Assembly (NCBI GenBank): GCA_965247615.1
Contig: OZ252022.1
Location: forward strand, 372,001 to 436,000
DNA length: 64,000 nucleotides
Direction: 5' to 3'
Origin: G965197715 sp965247615
GTDB lineage: Bacteria > Chloroflexota > Dehalococcoidia > Lucifugimonadales > UBA1127
Below are positions 42,948 through 51,563 of this stretch, one piece after another (positions within the stretch are counted from its first letter, which is position 1; every line of letters starts with the position of its first letter). The translations under genes were made by a program, and so were the position numbers. The notes under the pieces are model-generated. The model did no database searches and was not told the origin of the DNA. It was given only the letters and a program-made list of their open reading frames with translations.

Positions 42948-43949
42948 CTATCGCATGCGTTGAATGATCTTGGAGGAGAACTCCTCCAGGTACTCCCTGC
43001 GGCGGGCGTGCTCCTTGGGCAGGTTCAGCATCGTCATCCCGACGAAATCGACCCCCGCCTCCTCTTCCAGCCACGTGAACCGCTCAAGGCACTCCTCGGC
43101 GCTGCCGGCCACGGCCCAGTCGGTGATCTTCGACTCCGCCGAAATGTTGATCCGAACCATGGCCCCCTCCTGCATGTCCCACGTGCTGTACATGCGATAG
43201 GACGCCTCCGCCGTCCGCTGCGCCTCCTCGATGGCGGCCTCGCGGCTTCCGGCCATGCTCACGCCCCGGCTCACGGCCACCGTGCTGTGCCCCTCTCTGC
43301 CCTCCTCCTCCCGGGTGGCGCGATAGGTCTCCACCAGCATTCGCAGGTCCTCGAACCCCACCTGGGGCGCCACGTAGCACGCATCGGCCAGCCGAGCCGC
43401 CCGCTGGGCCGCCCCCCTGCTCTGGCAGGCCATCCAGATGGGCGGATGCGGCTGCTGCACCGGCGTCACGCCCATCCGGGCCTCGTGCAGGCTCCAGTAC
43501 CGCCCTTCGAAGGACACCTCTTCCCCGGACCAGAGCAGCTTCATCAGCTCGATGGACTCTGTCATGCGAGGGACCCGGTCCCGGCGTGTCGCGCCGACAG
43601 CCTCCAGCTCCACCTCCCGGTACCCCAGCCCGACGCCAAGCGTAAAGCGGCCCCGGCTAATGTGGTCCAGCGTCACCGCCGCCTCCGCGATGTCCACGGG
43701 ATTGTGCAGCGGCAGCAAGATGATCCCAGAAAGCAGCCGCATGTCCCCCGTCTCCGGCGCAAGGCGCCCGAGCAGCGGGACGGGGTGCGGCCACGTGGTC
43801 GGGTACGACACCCAGTGCTGCGGCACGGACACCGCCGAGAACCCGGCGTCCCGCGCCGTGTGGCAAATCTCGACCACCTCGTCGATCTGCTCGTAGAGGG
43901 GGCGCGCGCGGTCCGTCATAAACGACCGCAGATACAGCCCAAACTGCAT
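42948..43949 (-). CDS. LLM-class flavin-dependent oxidoreductase
   Basis: 333 residues, luciferase-like barrel (MQFGLYLRSFMTDR; ICHTARDAGFSAVSVPQHW; FTLGVGLGYREVELEAVG; PPIWMACQSRGAAQRAARLADACY). It lies 42 nt upstream of the FAD subunit gene on the same strand, so it is probably co-transcribed with the hydroxylase and may act on the same compound before or after hydroxylation. Only distantly like the other LLM protein at 35755-36693. Confidence 0.85.
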   Translation of the reverse strand: MQFGLYLRSFMTDRARPLYEQIDEVVEICHTARDAGFSAVSVPQHWVSYPTTWPHPVPLLGRLAPETGDMRLLSGIILLPLHNPVDIAEAAVTLDHISRGRFTLGVGLGYREVELEAVGATRRDRVPRMTESIELMKLLWSGEEVSFEGRYWSLHEARMGVTPVQQPHPPIWMACQSRGAAQRAARLADACYVAPQVGFEDLRMLVETYRATREEEGREGHSTVAVSRGVSMAGSREAAIEEAQRTAEASYRMYSTWDMQEGAMVRINISAESKITDWAVAGSAEECLERFTWLEEEAGVDFVGMTMLNLPKEHARRREYLEEFSSKIIQRMR

Positions 43950-44142
43950 GAGTCCCTTTCTGAATCCCCCGACCGGAGGACGCCGCCAAGTCTAGCATCC
44001 GCCCGCACCGCCTTCAAGCTGCGCCGCCCCTCCGCAGACCGTGCGCCCCACCGCCACGGCGCGTATAATCCCATCATCGCCGATGAGGGCGGGAGCGGCT
44101 TGGGACCCCACGCCGCCCGCCCGGGACCCACGGAGGCACGAG

Positions 44143-45153
44143 ATGGCTGACCAGGAGGAGCTCTCCCTAGACCACCTGGCCCAACTGCGTCCAGACGAGC
44201 TGCGCCAGATCTACATGGCCAAGCAGGTGGACTTCGGCAGGGCCACCCAGGCCCTCCAGCGGCGCCGGAGTCAGCGGCGTCTCCACGTCCCCGCCGCGGA
44301 GGCCCCTGTGGCAAGCGCCGGCCCCAACCAGCGCATGATCGTCGGACCGGAGCTCGGCTTCGACATCTACAATTTCCACGTCTTCACCTCCGGCCGTGCC
44401 GGAGGCTCCGAGCGCTACCACAGCCACGGCGACGCCGTGAAGTTCTACGTCGCGGGCCACGGCTACGAGGTCGTCGGCGACGAACGCTTCGAGGTCAACG
44501 TCGGCGACTTCATGCACGTCCCCGGCAACATCTGGCACGGGACCGAGAATCCCCACGACGAGCCCCTCACCTTCCTCGCCGCCCAGCAGTTCGTCGGCAC
44601 CTTCCGCCAGGTCCCCACACCCTTCCTACACGAGCTGGCCCCCAATCGCGCACCCGACGTCAAGGACCTCTCTGAGGAGGAGCTGGCAAGGCTCGAGCCC
44701 TGGCCCCTCTACCTCCTCTACCTGGAAAAGCAGATGGATTTCGGCAGAGTGGCCCTGGAGATGCAGCGCCGCCGCGAGCAGAAGCGCCTCCTGGTCCGCG
44801 CCAAGGACGCCGCGCTGATGGAGTGGGGCCCCGGTCAGCACATGATCATGGCCCCGGAGCTGGGGTTCGATATCTACAGCTTCATCGTTTTCATGGAGCA
44901 CATACCCCCCGGCGCCGCCGAGGGCCGCCCACACATCGCGGGGGACACCGTACGGTACTACCTGGCAGGCCGCGGGACCGAGTCAGTCGGCGAGCAGCAG
45001 TTCGACGTGAGGACCGGCGACTTCCTCCACATTCCGGCCAATACACCGCACGAGACGCAGAACCCCTACGACGAACCTCTGCGCTTCCTTTGCTGGCAGC
45101 AGACCCCAGGCACCTTCCTCCAAGTGCCCAGTCCCCTACTCGAGCAGGAGTGA
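44143..45153 (+). CDS. bicupin protein made of an internal duplication
   Basis: 336 residues. The two halves (about 1-165 and 166-336) each carry a helical lead (VDFGRATQALQRRRSQRRL against MDFGRVALEMQRRREQKRL), the stretch PELGFDIY, and a cupin barrel. In half 1 the metal motif is RYHSHGDAVKFYV with a later His in IWHGTEN. In half 2 it is GRPHIAGDTVRYYL and TPHETQN, with one early His lost, so only half 1 may bind metal fully. GGAGG precedes ATG 44143. Gentisate dioxygenase-like chemistry is possible, not shown. Confidence 0.78.
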   Translation: MADQEELSLDHLAQLRPDELRQIYMAKQVDFGRATQALQRRRSQRRLHVPAAEAPVASAGPNQRMIVGPELGFDIYNFHVFTSGRAGGSERYHSHGDAVKFYVAGHGYEVVGDERFEVNVGDFMHVPGNIWHGTENPHDEPLTFLAAQQFVGTFRQVPTPFLHELAPNRAPDVKDLSEEELARLEPWPLYLLYLEKQMDFGRVALEMQRRREQKRLLVRAKDAALMEWGPGQHMIMAPELGFDIYSFIVFMEHIPPGAAEGRPHIAGDTVRYYLAGRGTESVGEQQFDVRTGDFLHIPANTPHETQNPYDEPLRFLCWQQTPGTFLQVPSPLLEQE

Positions 45154-45207
45154 GGGCGATTCCCCTCGCCGGCCCCCTCGGCGCCGGCCGCCGTCAGCGC
45201 CTGCCGG

Positions 45208-46803
45208 TCACTCCAGTGGCCGGTACTTTTCGCCCAACGCCTCTTCCCAGCGCAGGTAGTGGACCATGTCCGCGTACGTGCGGTCTGTCCCGGCGGGCAC
45301 CATGTCCACCGGTGGACTCATGACCCCGCTGAGCCCCTGTTCGATGGCGTACCCCGCTGCCCGCCACGCAGCCGTGCCGCCTTCCAGCGCCGACACTTCT
45401 CCATAGCCCAGATCCGCCAACGACGCGGCCGACAATACCGCGTCCTCGTCACCCAGGCTGGTGACGACCAGCGATGCGTCCAGAGACGGCGCCACCGACT
45501 CGATCCGCAGCTCAAGCCAGCCCCGCGGCAGCCAGTGTGCCCCCGGCACGTGTCCCGCGGCGAAGTCCCGGCTCAGCCCCACGAAGATGACGACAGGCCT
45601 GTCCGGCCCACCTTCCAGGCGGTCCCTCAGCCCCGCGGGAGCGATCAACCGCACCCGCTCCCTGGCCGCGGTCAGCCCAAAGGCGGCCTCCTCCGGCATG
45701 CCCTCCTCCAGGGCGAGACCGGCGGCCGACCAGGCCGTCGTTCCGCCATCCAGCACGTGTACGTTCGGCAGCCCCATCTGGCGGTACCAGGACGCCGTCG
45801 CCGTGGCCCGCACGACGTCGTCGCAGCAGAACACGATGGCCCCGTCCCGCACGCCCACCACATCGTCCGTGCGCTGCACCGCCTGCCCGCCGGGAAACCA
45901 CCAGAACCCCGGCACGTGGCCGAGCCGGTACTCCTCTTCGGTCCGCACGTCGATGGCGTACACCGGCTCCCGGTCGCCCCGGCCCATGATCTCGCGCGCC
46001 TCCGCCGCAGACACGTACCGCACACCGTCCTCCGCGGCGGTCCTCCGGGCGAACTCCCTCGCCCTGGCCAGCCCCTCGGCCGACGGCTCCGCGAGCGTCT
46101 CGCGGTCCGCCCCGGCCTCCAACTCCAACCCCGCCAGCACCCAGCCGGACGTCCCGTTGCGGAGGTCGTACACCCGTGGGAACCCCATGCGCTGCAGCGT
46201 TCGTGCGCCGATGATGCTGCGCGTGCGCCCGGCGCAGTTGACCACGATGGTCGCGTCCTCCTGCCCCCGGAGGATGTCGTGGATGCGCAGGGGCAGCTCC
46301 GCGCTGGGAACGCTTCGACCCCCGGGGATGCAGAGACGCCGGTACTCCTCCGGCGTGCGCGTGTCCAGGATCACCAGCTTGTCGCCATGCCTCTGGCGTT
46401 CGTGCAGCTCTTCCGCCGTCATCTCCGGCACCCGGTGCTCCACGGAGACCCGCTCGCCGAACTCCTTGCTGAAGACGTTCATACCCCACTCGGTGGCGTA
46501 GCCCGCGGCGGCCCAGCGGTTCATGCCACCTTCGAGGAGCCCGGCGCGAGAGTACCCCATCCGCTCCAGCGTTGCCGCCGCTAGGGCCGCTCGCCGGCCG
46601 TCGTCGTCGTACACCACCACCTGGGCGCCCGTGAACGGCACCAGCCGGGCCATGCGCGACTCCAGCACCCGGCGAGGCACAAGGCTGGCGTCGGGGATGT
46701 GCGCCGTGTTGTACTCGCCCGCTTCCCGCACGTCGATGAGCGCGAAGGCGCCCTGGCGGGCCCGCATCTGGTTTAGGGTTTGGGGTGAGATCTGCTCGAT
46801 CAT
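45208..46803 (-). CDS. protein with four rhodanese domains
   Basis: 531 residues with rhodanese domains at about 5-105, 125-230, 262-370 and 385-490. The active-site loops read VVVYDDDGRRA (no Cys), IVVNCAGRTRS (Cys190), IVFCCDDVVRA (Cys326/327) and LVVTSLGDEDA (Ser). Domains 2 and 3 should therefore be catalytic and 1 and 4 inactive or structural. Rhodaneses move sulfane sulfur. ATG 46803 has AGGTG upstream. A C-terminal tail (DRTYADMVHYLRWEEALGEK) is conserved-looking but unassigned. Confidence 0.85.
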   Translation of the reverse strand: MIEQISPQTLNQMRARQGAFALIDVREAGEYNTAHIPDASLVPRRVLESRMARLVPFTGAQVVVYDDDGRRAALAAATLERMGYSRAGLLEGGMNRWAAAGYATEWGMNVFSKEFGERVSVEHRVPEMTAEELHERQRHGDKLVILDTRTPEEYRRLCIPGGRSVPSAELPLRIHDILRGQEDATIVVNCAGRTRSIIGARTLQRMGFPRVYDLRNGTSGWVLAGLELEAGADRETLAEPSAEGLARAREFARRTAAEDGVRYVSAAEAREIMGRGDREPVYAIDVRTEEEYRLGHVPGFWWFPGGQAVQRTDDVVGVRDGAIVFCCDDVVRATATASWYRQMGLPNVHVLDGGTTAWSAAGLALEEGMPEEAAFGLTAARERVRLIAPAGLRDRLEGGPDRPVVIFVGLSRDFAAGHVPGAHWLPRGWLELRIESVAPSLDASLVVTSLGDEDAVLSAASLADLGYGEVSALEGGTAAWRAAGYAIEQGLSGVMSPPVDMVPAGTDRTYADMVHYLRWEEALGEKYRPLE

Positions 46804-46895
46804 GGCGCACCTGTCGTGAGGAGATCGCAGGGTGTCAAGCCGTCTGCGGGTTATGGCCCGTAACTCCGGCACCCCCACAACCGGAAGATCGGGAG

Positions 46896-47849
46896 CTATG
46901 TCGCCTGGGGCCGCACATAGATGTTTGCGGGGTCCTGACCGCATGCATTCAGAAGCTTGATTCCGTTCTTAACAAGCAGCGAGGAGGAGGCGTGAGTGTC
47001 TAGGTACAGGCCTGATTGGGGCATCTGGCGAGGGCTCACGAATTTCTGGCCATTCTTGTGCGCCGGGCTGATATTCAGCAGGTACCTGAAGGGACCCTGA
47101 GGGATCGGTGAGACGGACGGGACCATCAGGCCCTTGCCATCCAGCCACTTCCCTATTTCAACAAGCAGGGATGACCAGTTCTTGACCGACGCCTCATGCC
47201 CGTCGGGGAAGCGGACAGCGGACGGGGCCCCCTGGCCCGTCACGGGGCCAAACGACGTCAGCGCCACCCAGCCCGGTGGCGGGGTGGAGTCCCCACCACT
47301 GCTTCCGTTGCCGGACTGTTCCGACCCATGCCCACCATCGAGGACCGGTCTCTTGGCCTCAATGGGCTTGCCCGACGCCATGTTGGGATGCCAGAGCAGC
47401 AGTAGCTTCAGCGCCGCCTCGTAGGCCGCGTCCGTTGCAATGGACACCTGGAGGATGCGTCTCTCGTCGATGGGCTTGGCGACAAAGACCTCGTAGAGCT
47501 CCCACCTGTCGCCGTCGGTTAAGCAAGCGTACCGTATCCCGGAGCTGTTCGCGTAGTTGAGCATCTGGTCCCGGTGGTCCTTCAGAGGCTCACCCAGCTT
47601 CTTTGCCTCGATTACCGCTGCCGGCTTGCCATCGGCATTCATCAGCGCGTAGTCCGCTCGAATCTTGCCGAAGGGATGTTCCGGCACAACCAACGCGGGG
47701 TCCTCCGTGTCCCAGCCCAGCGCCCGGAGCAGCGGATCGATCAGGGCCAGCCGCGTCCGCGTTTCATTGGACTGTAAGTCCGCCTTGTGCTCGCCGTCGA
47801 TCCGCGCCTTCAGCGTCTTGATGACCTGAACGAGCTCGTTTAGTGGCAT
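46896..47849 (-). CDS. HsdR N-terminal-like nuclease domain protein
   Basis: 317 residues. The N-terminal ~160 match the type I restriction R-subunit nuclease region (HSDR_N): ETRTRLALIDPLLRALGWD, then RADYALMNADGKPAAVIEAKK with the D...E-x-K catalytic set, and YACLTDGDRWELYEV. A Gly/Ser/Pro linker leads to a C-terminal domain of ~110 residues (WLDGKGLMVPSVSP; FRYLLNISP; GQKFVSPRQMP) that I do not recognise. There is no helicase, methylase or specificity gene here, so it is solitary. AGGAG 5 bases before ATG. Confidence 0.75.
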   Translation of the reverse strand: MPLNELVQVIKTLKARIDGEHKADLQSNETRTRLALIDPLLRALGWDTEDPALVVPEHPFGKIRADYALMNADGKPAAVIEAKKLGEPLKDHRDQMLNYANSSGIRYACLTDGDRWELYEVFVAKPIDERRILQVSIATDAAYEAALKLLLLWHPNMASGKPIEAKRPVLDGGHGSEQSGNGSSGGDSTPPPGWVALTSFGPVTGQGAPSAVRFPDGHEASVKNWSSLLVEIGKWLDGKGLMVPSVSPIPQGPFRYLLNISPAHKNGQKFVSPRQMPQSGLYLDTHASSSLLVKNGIKLLNACGQDPANIYVRPQAT

Positions 47850-47865
47850 GATTGCTCCTGGTGCG

Positions 47866-47948
47866 CCCGTCGGCCCCGCCCCTCCCCTGGATTCCCGCGT
47901 TCGCGGGAATCCAGGGGAGGGGCGGGGAGATGACGGTTGTGCAGAGGT
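47866..47948 (+). repeat. family B/C repeat forming a perfect 26-bp inverted repeat
   Basis: Arms 47874-47899 and 47902-47927 are exact reverse complements around a TT loop. The centre is ATTCCCGCG-TT-CGCGGGAAT and the outer part CCCCTCCCC/GGGGAGGGG. The tail ATGACGGTTGTGCAGAGGTC is the end of composite repeat C-B. It starts 17 bases before the HsdR-like gene and ends at the ornithine cyclodeaminase-like gene, for which it could act as terminator. Confidence 0.9.
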
Positions 47949-47951
47949 CTC

Positions 47952-49031
47952 CTAGTCCCGGATGTTCTGGGTGAACCACTCCGTCGGCAGCTCACGGCCC
48001 ACGCCGCGCTCTCGCGCCAGCTTGTAGACCGCACCGCCCACCGCCGCGAACTGAAGGCCCTGGGTGCCCGAGTTCCTGAAGAAGGTGATCTGCTCGTCGC
48101 TCGTACGCCCCTCCGTCTTCCCCGCCCAGAGGTCGATGAGGTGGGGGTACTCCTTCTCTCGATAGCTCCCCTTCGGGATCACATCGAGCTCCTCCTCCGC
48201 TCCCACGTAGATTGAGGCGCTGGCGCGGCGGTAGTCGAAGTCCGGGCTGCCCGGCGCAACGGTGCCCTGGCCAAGCTGCAGGATCACGTCGGCCCGATCG
48301 TAGGTCGCCGGGTCCGTCTCCTTGGACCCGCTGACGTCGGTGAAGTGCATTCCGGGTTCCAGCCACTCCGCCTTCATCGTGGGCATGATGGAGTCCGTCG
48401 CCGTCGCGAAGATGTCGGTCCCCTTGGCCGCCTCCTGTGCGCTGTCCACCGGCGTGACCTCAATCTCCAGCATCTCGCTCATCTCTCGGGCGTAGGCCTC
48501 CCGGTGCTCCTTGGTGGGGCTGTACACCTTCACCTTGCGCACCGGCCGCACCGCGTGGAAGGCCCGAAGGTACGTGCGCGCCATGCCTCCGGAACCCAGC
48601 ATCCCCAGAGTGGAGGCGTCAGGCCGCGCCAGGTACTTGGCCCCGAGCCCCGCACAGGCGCCCACCCGCATGTGCTGCAGGATCCCGTCGTTCATGATAG
48701 CCAGGGGCTCCCCGTTGCGGGTGCTCACCAGAAAGATGAGCCCGCAGAACGTGCCCGGCTCTATGCAGTGCTTCTCCTCCGTCTTGCCGTCGGGCCACGT
48801 TAGGATGTCCGACTTCATCCGGATGGCGAACACGCCCAGCTTGTTCGTGGCGCCCTCCATAGTGCCCCAGCGGAAGTACCCCTCCGGATAGTCGCAGGGC
48901 ATGTGAAAGTCGATGCGGCCGCGGTAGCCCGCGCCGCCTTCCAGGAGATCGCGATATCCCACCTCCAGCGCCTCCAGGCACGAGGGCATGTCCAGCAGGC
49001 TTTCGATCTCACCGTTGTTCAGCAGCAGCAT
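47952..49031 (-). CDS. ornithine cyclodeaminase/mu-crystallin family protein
   Basis: 359 residues. The NAD(P)-binding motif LGMLGSGGMARTYLRAF is central, preceded by the cap IRMKSDIL and IMNDGILQHMRVGACAGLGA. It ends with SGTQGLQFAAVGGAVYKLA, typical of the family. Members include ornithine cyclodeaminase, alanine dehydrogenase and ketimine reductases, which cannot be told apart here. Confidence 0.85.
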   Translation of the reverse strand: MLLLNNGEIESLLDMPSCLEALEVGYRDLLEGGAGYRGRIDFHMPCDYPEGYFRWGTMEGATNKLGVFAIRMKSDILTWPDGKTEEKHCIEPGTFCGLIFLVSTRNGEPLAIMNDGILQHMRVGACAGLGAKYLARPDASTLGMLGSGGMARTYLRAFHAVRPVRKVKVYSPTKEHREAYAREMSEMLEIEVTPVDSAQEAAKGTDIFATATDSIMPTMKAEWLEPGMHFTDVSGSKETDPATYDRADVILQLGQGTVAPGSPDFDYRRASASIYVGAEEELDVIPKGSYREKEYPHLIDLWAGKTEGRTSDEQITFFRNSGTQGLQFAAVGGAVYKLARERGVGRELPTEWFTQNIRD

Positions 49032-49112
49032 CGTGTCCTCCTCCTCGAAATTACCGGCATCCTAGTGGCGCGCCAACCGCGTGTCAACGCTCCGGCGCCG
49101 CGCGGCGCCAGT

Positions 49113-49937
49113 TCATCCCCGCACACCCTCAAGCACGAGCTGCGCCCCCAGCGCCGCCAGGGCCAGGGCCAGGATACGCAGGATCCACGGGCCGGACAGC
49201 CGCTTGGAGAGGCTGGCGCCCGCCTGCGACCCGGCAGCCATCCCCATGCCCGCGAACACCAGGTGCGGAAACAAGGAGACGTTGCCCAGGGCAACGTGCG
49301 TGGCTGATCCTATGGCCGTATAGAGGGACAGGGCAAGGATAGACGTGGCCGTTGCGACGGCGACGGGAAAGTTGAACGCATAGACCAGCGCGGGCGTCCT
49401 CAGGAAGCCGCCCCCGACGCCAAAGAAGCTGGAGAGGAAGCCCAGCACCACGTTGAGCGCAATCGCCCCCGCGTTGTTGAACCCGTACTCGTAGACGCGG
49501 CCCTCCGCCGTCTCCACCCGCCGCACAGCGCGCAGCAGCCCGCTCTTTCCCAGACCCCGACCTCCTTGATCCCCCAGCGGCGGGCGGAAGATCATGACCG
49601 GAGTGATGAGCAGGAGGAGCGCCCCGAAGGCCACTCGAAAGGCGTCGCCGGGCGCCGCCGACAGCGCCAGCGCGCCGATCACGGAGCCCGGCATCGCCGC
49701 CAGCCCAAACGTCCCGCCGCTCCGGAAGTCGATGCGCCCTTGGCGGGCGTAGGCCAGCGAGCCGAAGGCGCTGTTGATGAACACGAGGCCCAGCGTCGTG
49801 CCCACGGCCATGCCCGGCTCCATCCCAAAGAAGATGAGGAACAGCGGGCCAATGATGAAGCCGCCACCCGCTCCCACAAGGGCGCCGTAGGCCCCCGCCA
49901 GGAGCCCCATGAGAACCAGCAGTGGCCACTCCAGCAT
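49113..49937 (-). CDS. TauE/SafE-family sulfite/sulfonate exporter-like permease
   Basis: 274 residues, about eight helices in two repeats marked by VGAGGGFIIGPLFLIFFGM and FFGVGGGFLRTPALVYAFN, the diagnostic G-rich motifs. Family members export sulfite, sulfoacetate or similar anions. The presence of rhodanese and sulfite reductase genes in the window is compatible but they are not adjacent. Confidence 0.87.
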   Translation of the reverse strand: MLEWPLLVLMGLLAGAYGALVGAGGGFIIGPLFLIFFGMEPGMAVGTTLGLVFINSAFGSLAYARQGRIDFRSGGTFGLAAMPGSVIGALALSAAPGDAFRVAFGALLLLITPVMIFRPPLGDQGGRGLGKSGLLRAVRRVETAEGRVYEYGFNNAGAIALNVVLGFLSSFFGVGGGFLRTPALVYAFNFPVAVATATSILALSLYTAIGSATHVALGNVSLFPHLVFAGMGMAAGSQAGASLSKRLSGPWILRILALALAALGAQLVLEGVRG

Positions 49938-50121
49938 CGTTCCTCACAGAATCGCCGCGCCCTTCCCCGAGGACGGCGGCCCCCGCAAGGATAGCCTAGG
50001 CCCCTACGCAATGGAAGGAACAGCGCGCGCCAGGCGGGCCGCGGCCCCGCGCGTACCCAAACCTCCCATGTCTGTGCCCGTGCTCCCCCACGATTGCTGG
50101 AATGACGCTGAAAGCTCCCTG

Positions 50122-50130
50122 TGCTAAAAT
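50122..50130 (+). promoter_or_regulatory. extended -10 promoter candidate
   Basis: TGCTAAAAT (TG-N-TAAAAT), about 108 nt before the GTG start of the cupin gene. No clear -35. Confidence 0.35.
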
Positions 50131-50237
50131 ATCTAGGTTATCCCGTGATTGCCGGACGATGCGGCGGCGCCAACCCGGCGCGCACCCTCCCGCACGGCGG
50201 AGCCGCGGGGACCACAGCTCAACCAAGGAGAGGCATT

Positions 50238-51386
50238 GTGACCACGTTCAACAGTCTTCCCGATGACACCGCTGTCCTCGTAGCGCCCGAGATGGAGCGC
50301 GTCGAAGCCTACGAAGAATGGAAGCAGGGCGAAGGCGTTCCCATCGTCACCGGCTTCTACATTGAGGACCTCAAGGACATTGAGGTGGGGCCCTGGGGCC
50401 GCAAGGGCGCGAACGGCGCCATCATCAACCTGGAAGGCACCGGTGGCGTCAATGACACCCACGTCGTCGAGATCCCCCCAGGCCGCTCCACCAACCCCGA
50501 ACGCCACCTCTATGAGGAGATGGTCTACGTCCTCTCCGGCCGCGGCGCCACCACCGTTTGGTACGACGATTCTAACAAGCAGACCTTCGAGTGGGGCACC
50601 GGGGCAGTCTTCGCCGTCCCCATCAACGCGTGGGCACAGCACCACAACGGCAGCGGCGCCGAGTCCCTCCGCTTCATGTCGGTAACGAACCTCCCCACCA
50701 TGATAAACACCTTCCACAACGACGACTTCATCTTCAACAACCCCTTCGTCTTCAACGACCGCTTCACCGGCGAAGACGGCTACTTCGACGGCTCCGGCAG
50801 AATGCACAAGAAGCGTATCTGGGAGACCAACTTCGTCCCCGACGTCCGCTCCACCCGCCTCTACTCCTGGAAGGAGCGCGGCGCCGGCGGCACCAACGTC
50901 TTCCTGGAGCTCGCGCAGAACAGCATGGGCGCTCACATCTCCCAGTTCCCCGTCGGCACCTACAAGAAGGCCCACCGCCACGGCCCCGGCGCTCACGTGA
51001 TCATCCTCGGCGGCGTTGGCTTCTCCCTCCTCTGGCAGGAGGGCGACGAAGAGCGCGTCAAGGCTGACTGGAAGCCCGGCAGCCTCGTGGTCCCCCCCGA
51101 GGACTGGTTCCATGAGCACTTCAACTCGGGCGCCGAGCCCGCGCGATACCTCGCCCTCCGCTTCACCGGCAGGAAGTTCAAGCAGTCCACCCCCTATAGC
51201 GGGGCCGAGGGCGCCGACGTCAGCGTCAAGGACGGCGGCTGGCAGATCGAGTACGAGGACGAAGACCACGGCATTCACGAGCTCTTCGAGTCAGAGCTGG
51301 CCCAGCACGGCGCAGCCTGCCGCATGAAGAACATGGTCGACTGGTGCACCGGCGTGCCCGGCCCCACTGTCGCCGGCGCCGACTAG
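50238..51386 (+). CDS. two-domain cupin protein
   Basis: 382 residues with two cupin barrels. The first has RHLYEEMVYVLSGRGATTVW and WAQHHNGSG; the second has KKAHRHGPGAHVIILGGVGF and WFHEHFNSG with a full His set (AHRHGPGAH...H). GTG 50238 follows AAGGAGAGG at ideal spacing. Function unknown; cupins of this size include dioxygenases and isomerases. A clear terminator follows. Confidence 0.82.
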   Translation: MTTFNSLPDDTAVLVAPEMERVEAYEEWKQGEGVPIVTGFYIEDLKDIEVGPWGRKGANGAIINLEGTGGVNDTHVVEIPPGRSTNPERHLYEEMVYVLSGRGATTVWYDDSNKQTFEWGTGAVFAVPINAWAQHHNGSGAESLRFMSVTNLPTMINTFHNDDFIFNNPFVFNDRFTGEDGYFDGSGRMHKKRIWETNFVPDVRSTRLYSWKERGAGGTNVFLELAQNSMGAHISQFPVGTYKKAHRHGPGAHVIILGGVGFSLLWQEGDEERVKADWKPGSLVVPPEDWFHEHFNSGAEPARYLALRFTGRKFKQSTPYSGAEGADVSVKDGGWQIEYEDEDHGIHELFESELAQHGAACRMKNMVDWCTGVPGPTVAGAD

Positions 51387-51417
51387 CAGCCCCGCGGCGA
51401 CCCCCACAGCACAGCAG

Positions 51418-51445
51418 GAGGCCCCTTCTCCACAGAAGGGGCCTC
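51418..51445 (+). terminator. hairpin terminator after the cupin gene
   Basis: GAGGCCCCTTCT (51418-51429) and AGAAGGGGCCTC (51434-51445) form a perfect 12-bp stem with a 4-base loop, 32 bases after the stop. The following TCTCCTT is a weak T-tract. It may also serve the convergent gene. Confidence 0.65.
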
Positions 51446-51563
51446 TCTCCTTGCCCGGACCCGGACCTTGCCGCTGTTCAACGGCGGGCTTTCCTCTGTC
51501 CCTTCTCTCGCCGCCATCGTGCGCCCGTCCACGCGTGGCCTTAGGCGGCGGCGAGGTGCGCCC

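Noticed and set aside
39249..43074. Carbon monoxide dehydrogenase (coxMLS)
   Set aside because: Subunit order fits, but the large subunit lacks the Cys-containing active-site loop of form I CO dehydrogenase, so only a generic Mo-hydroxylase is claimed.
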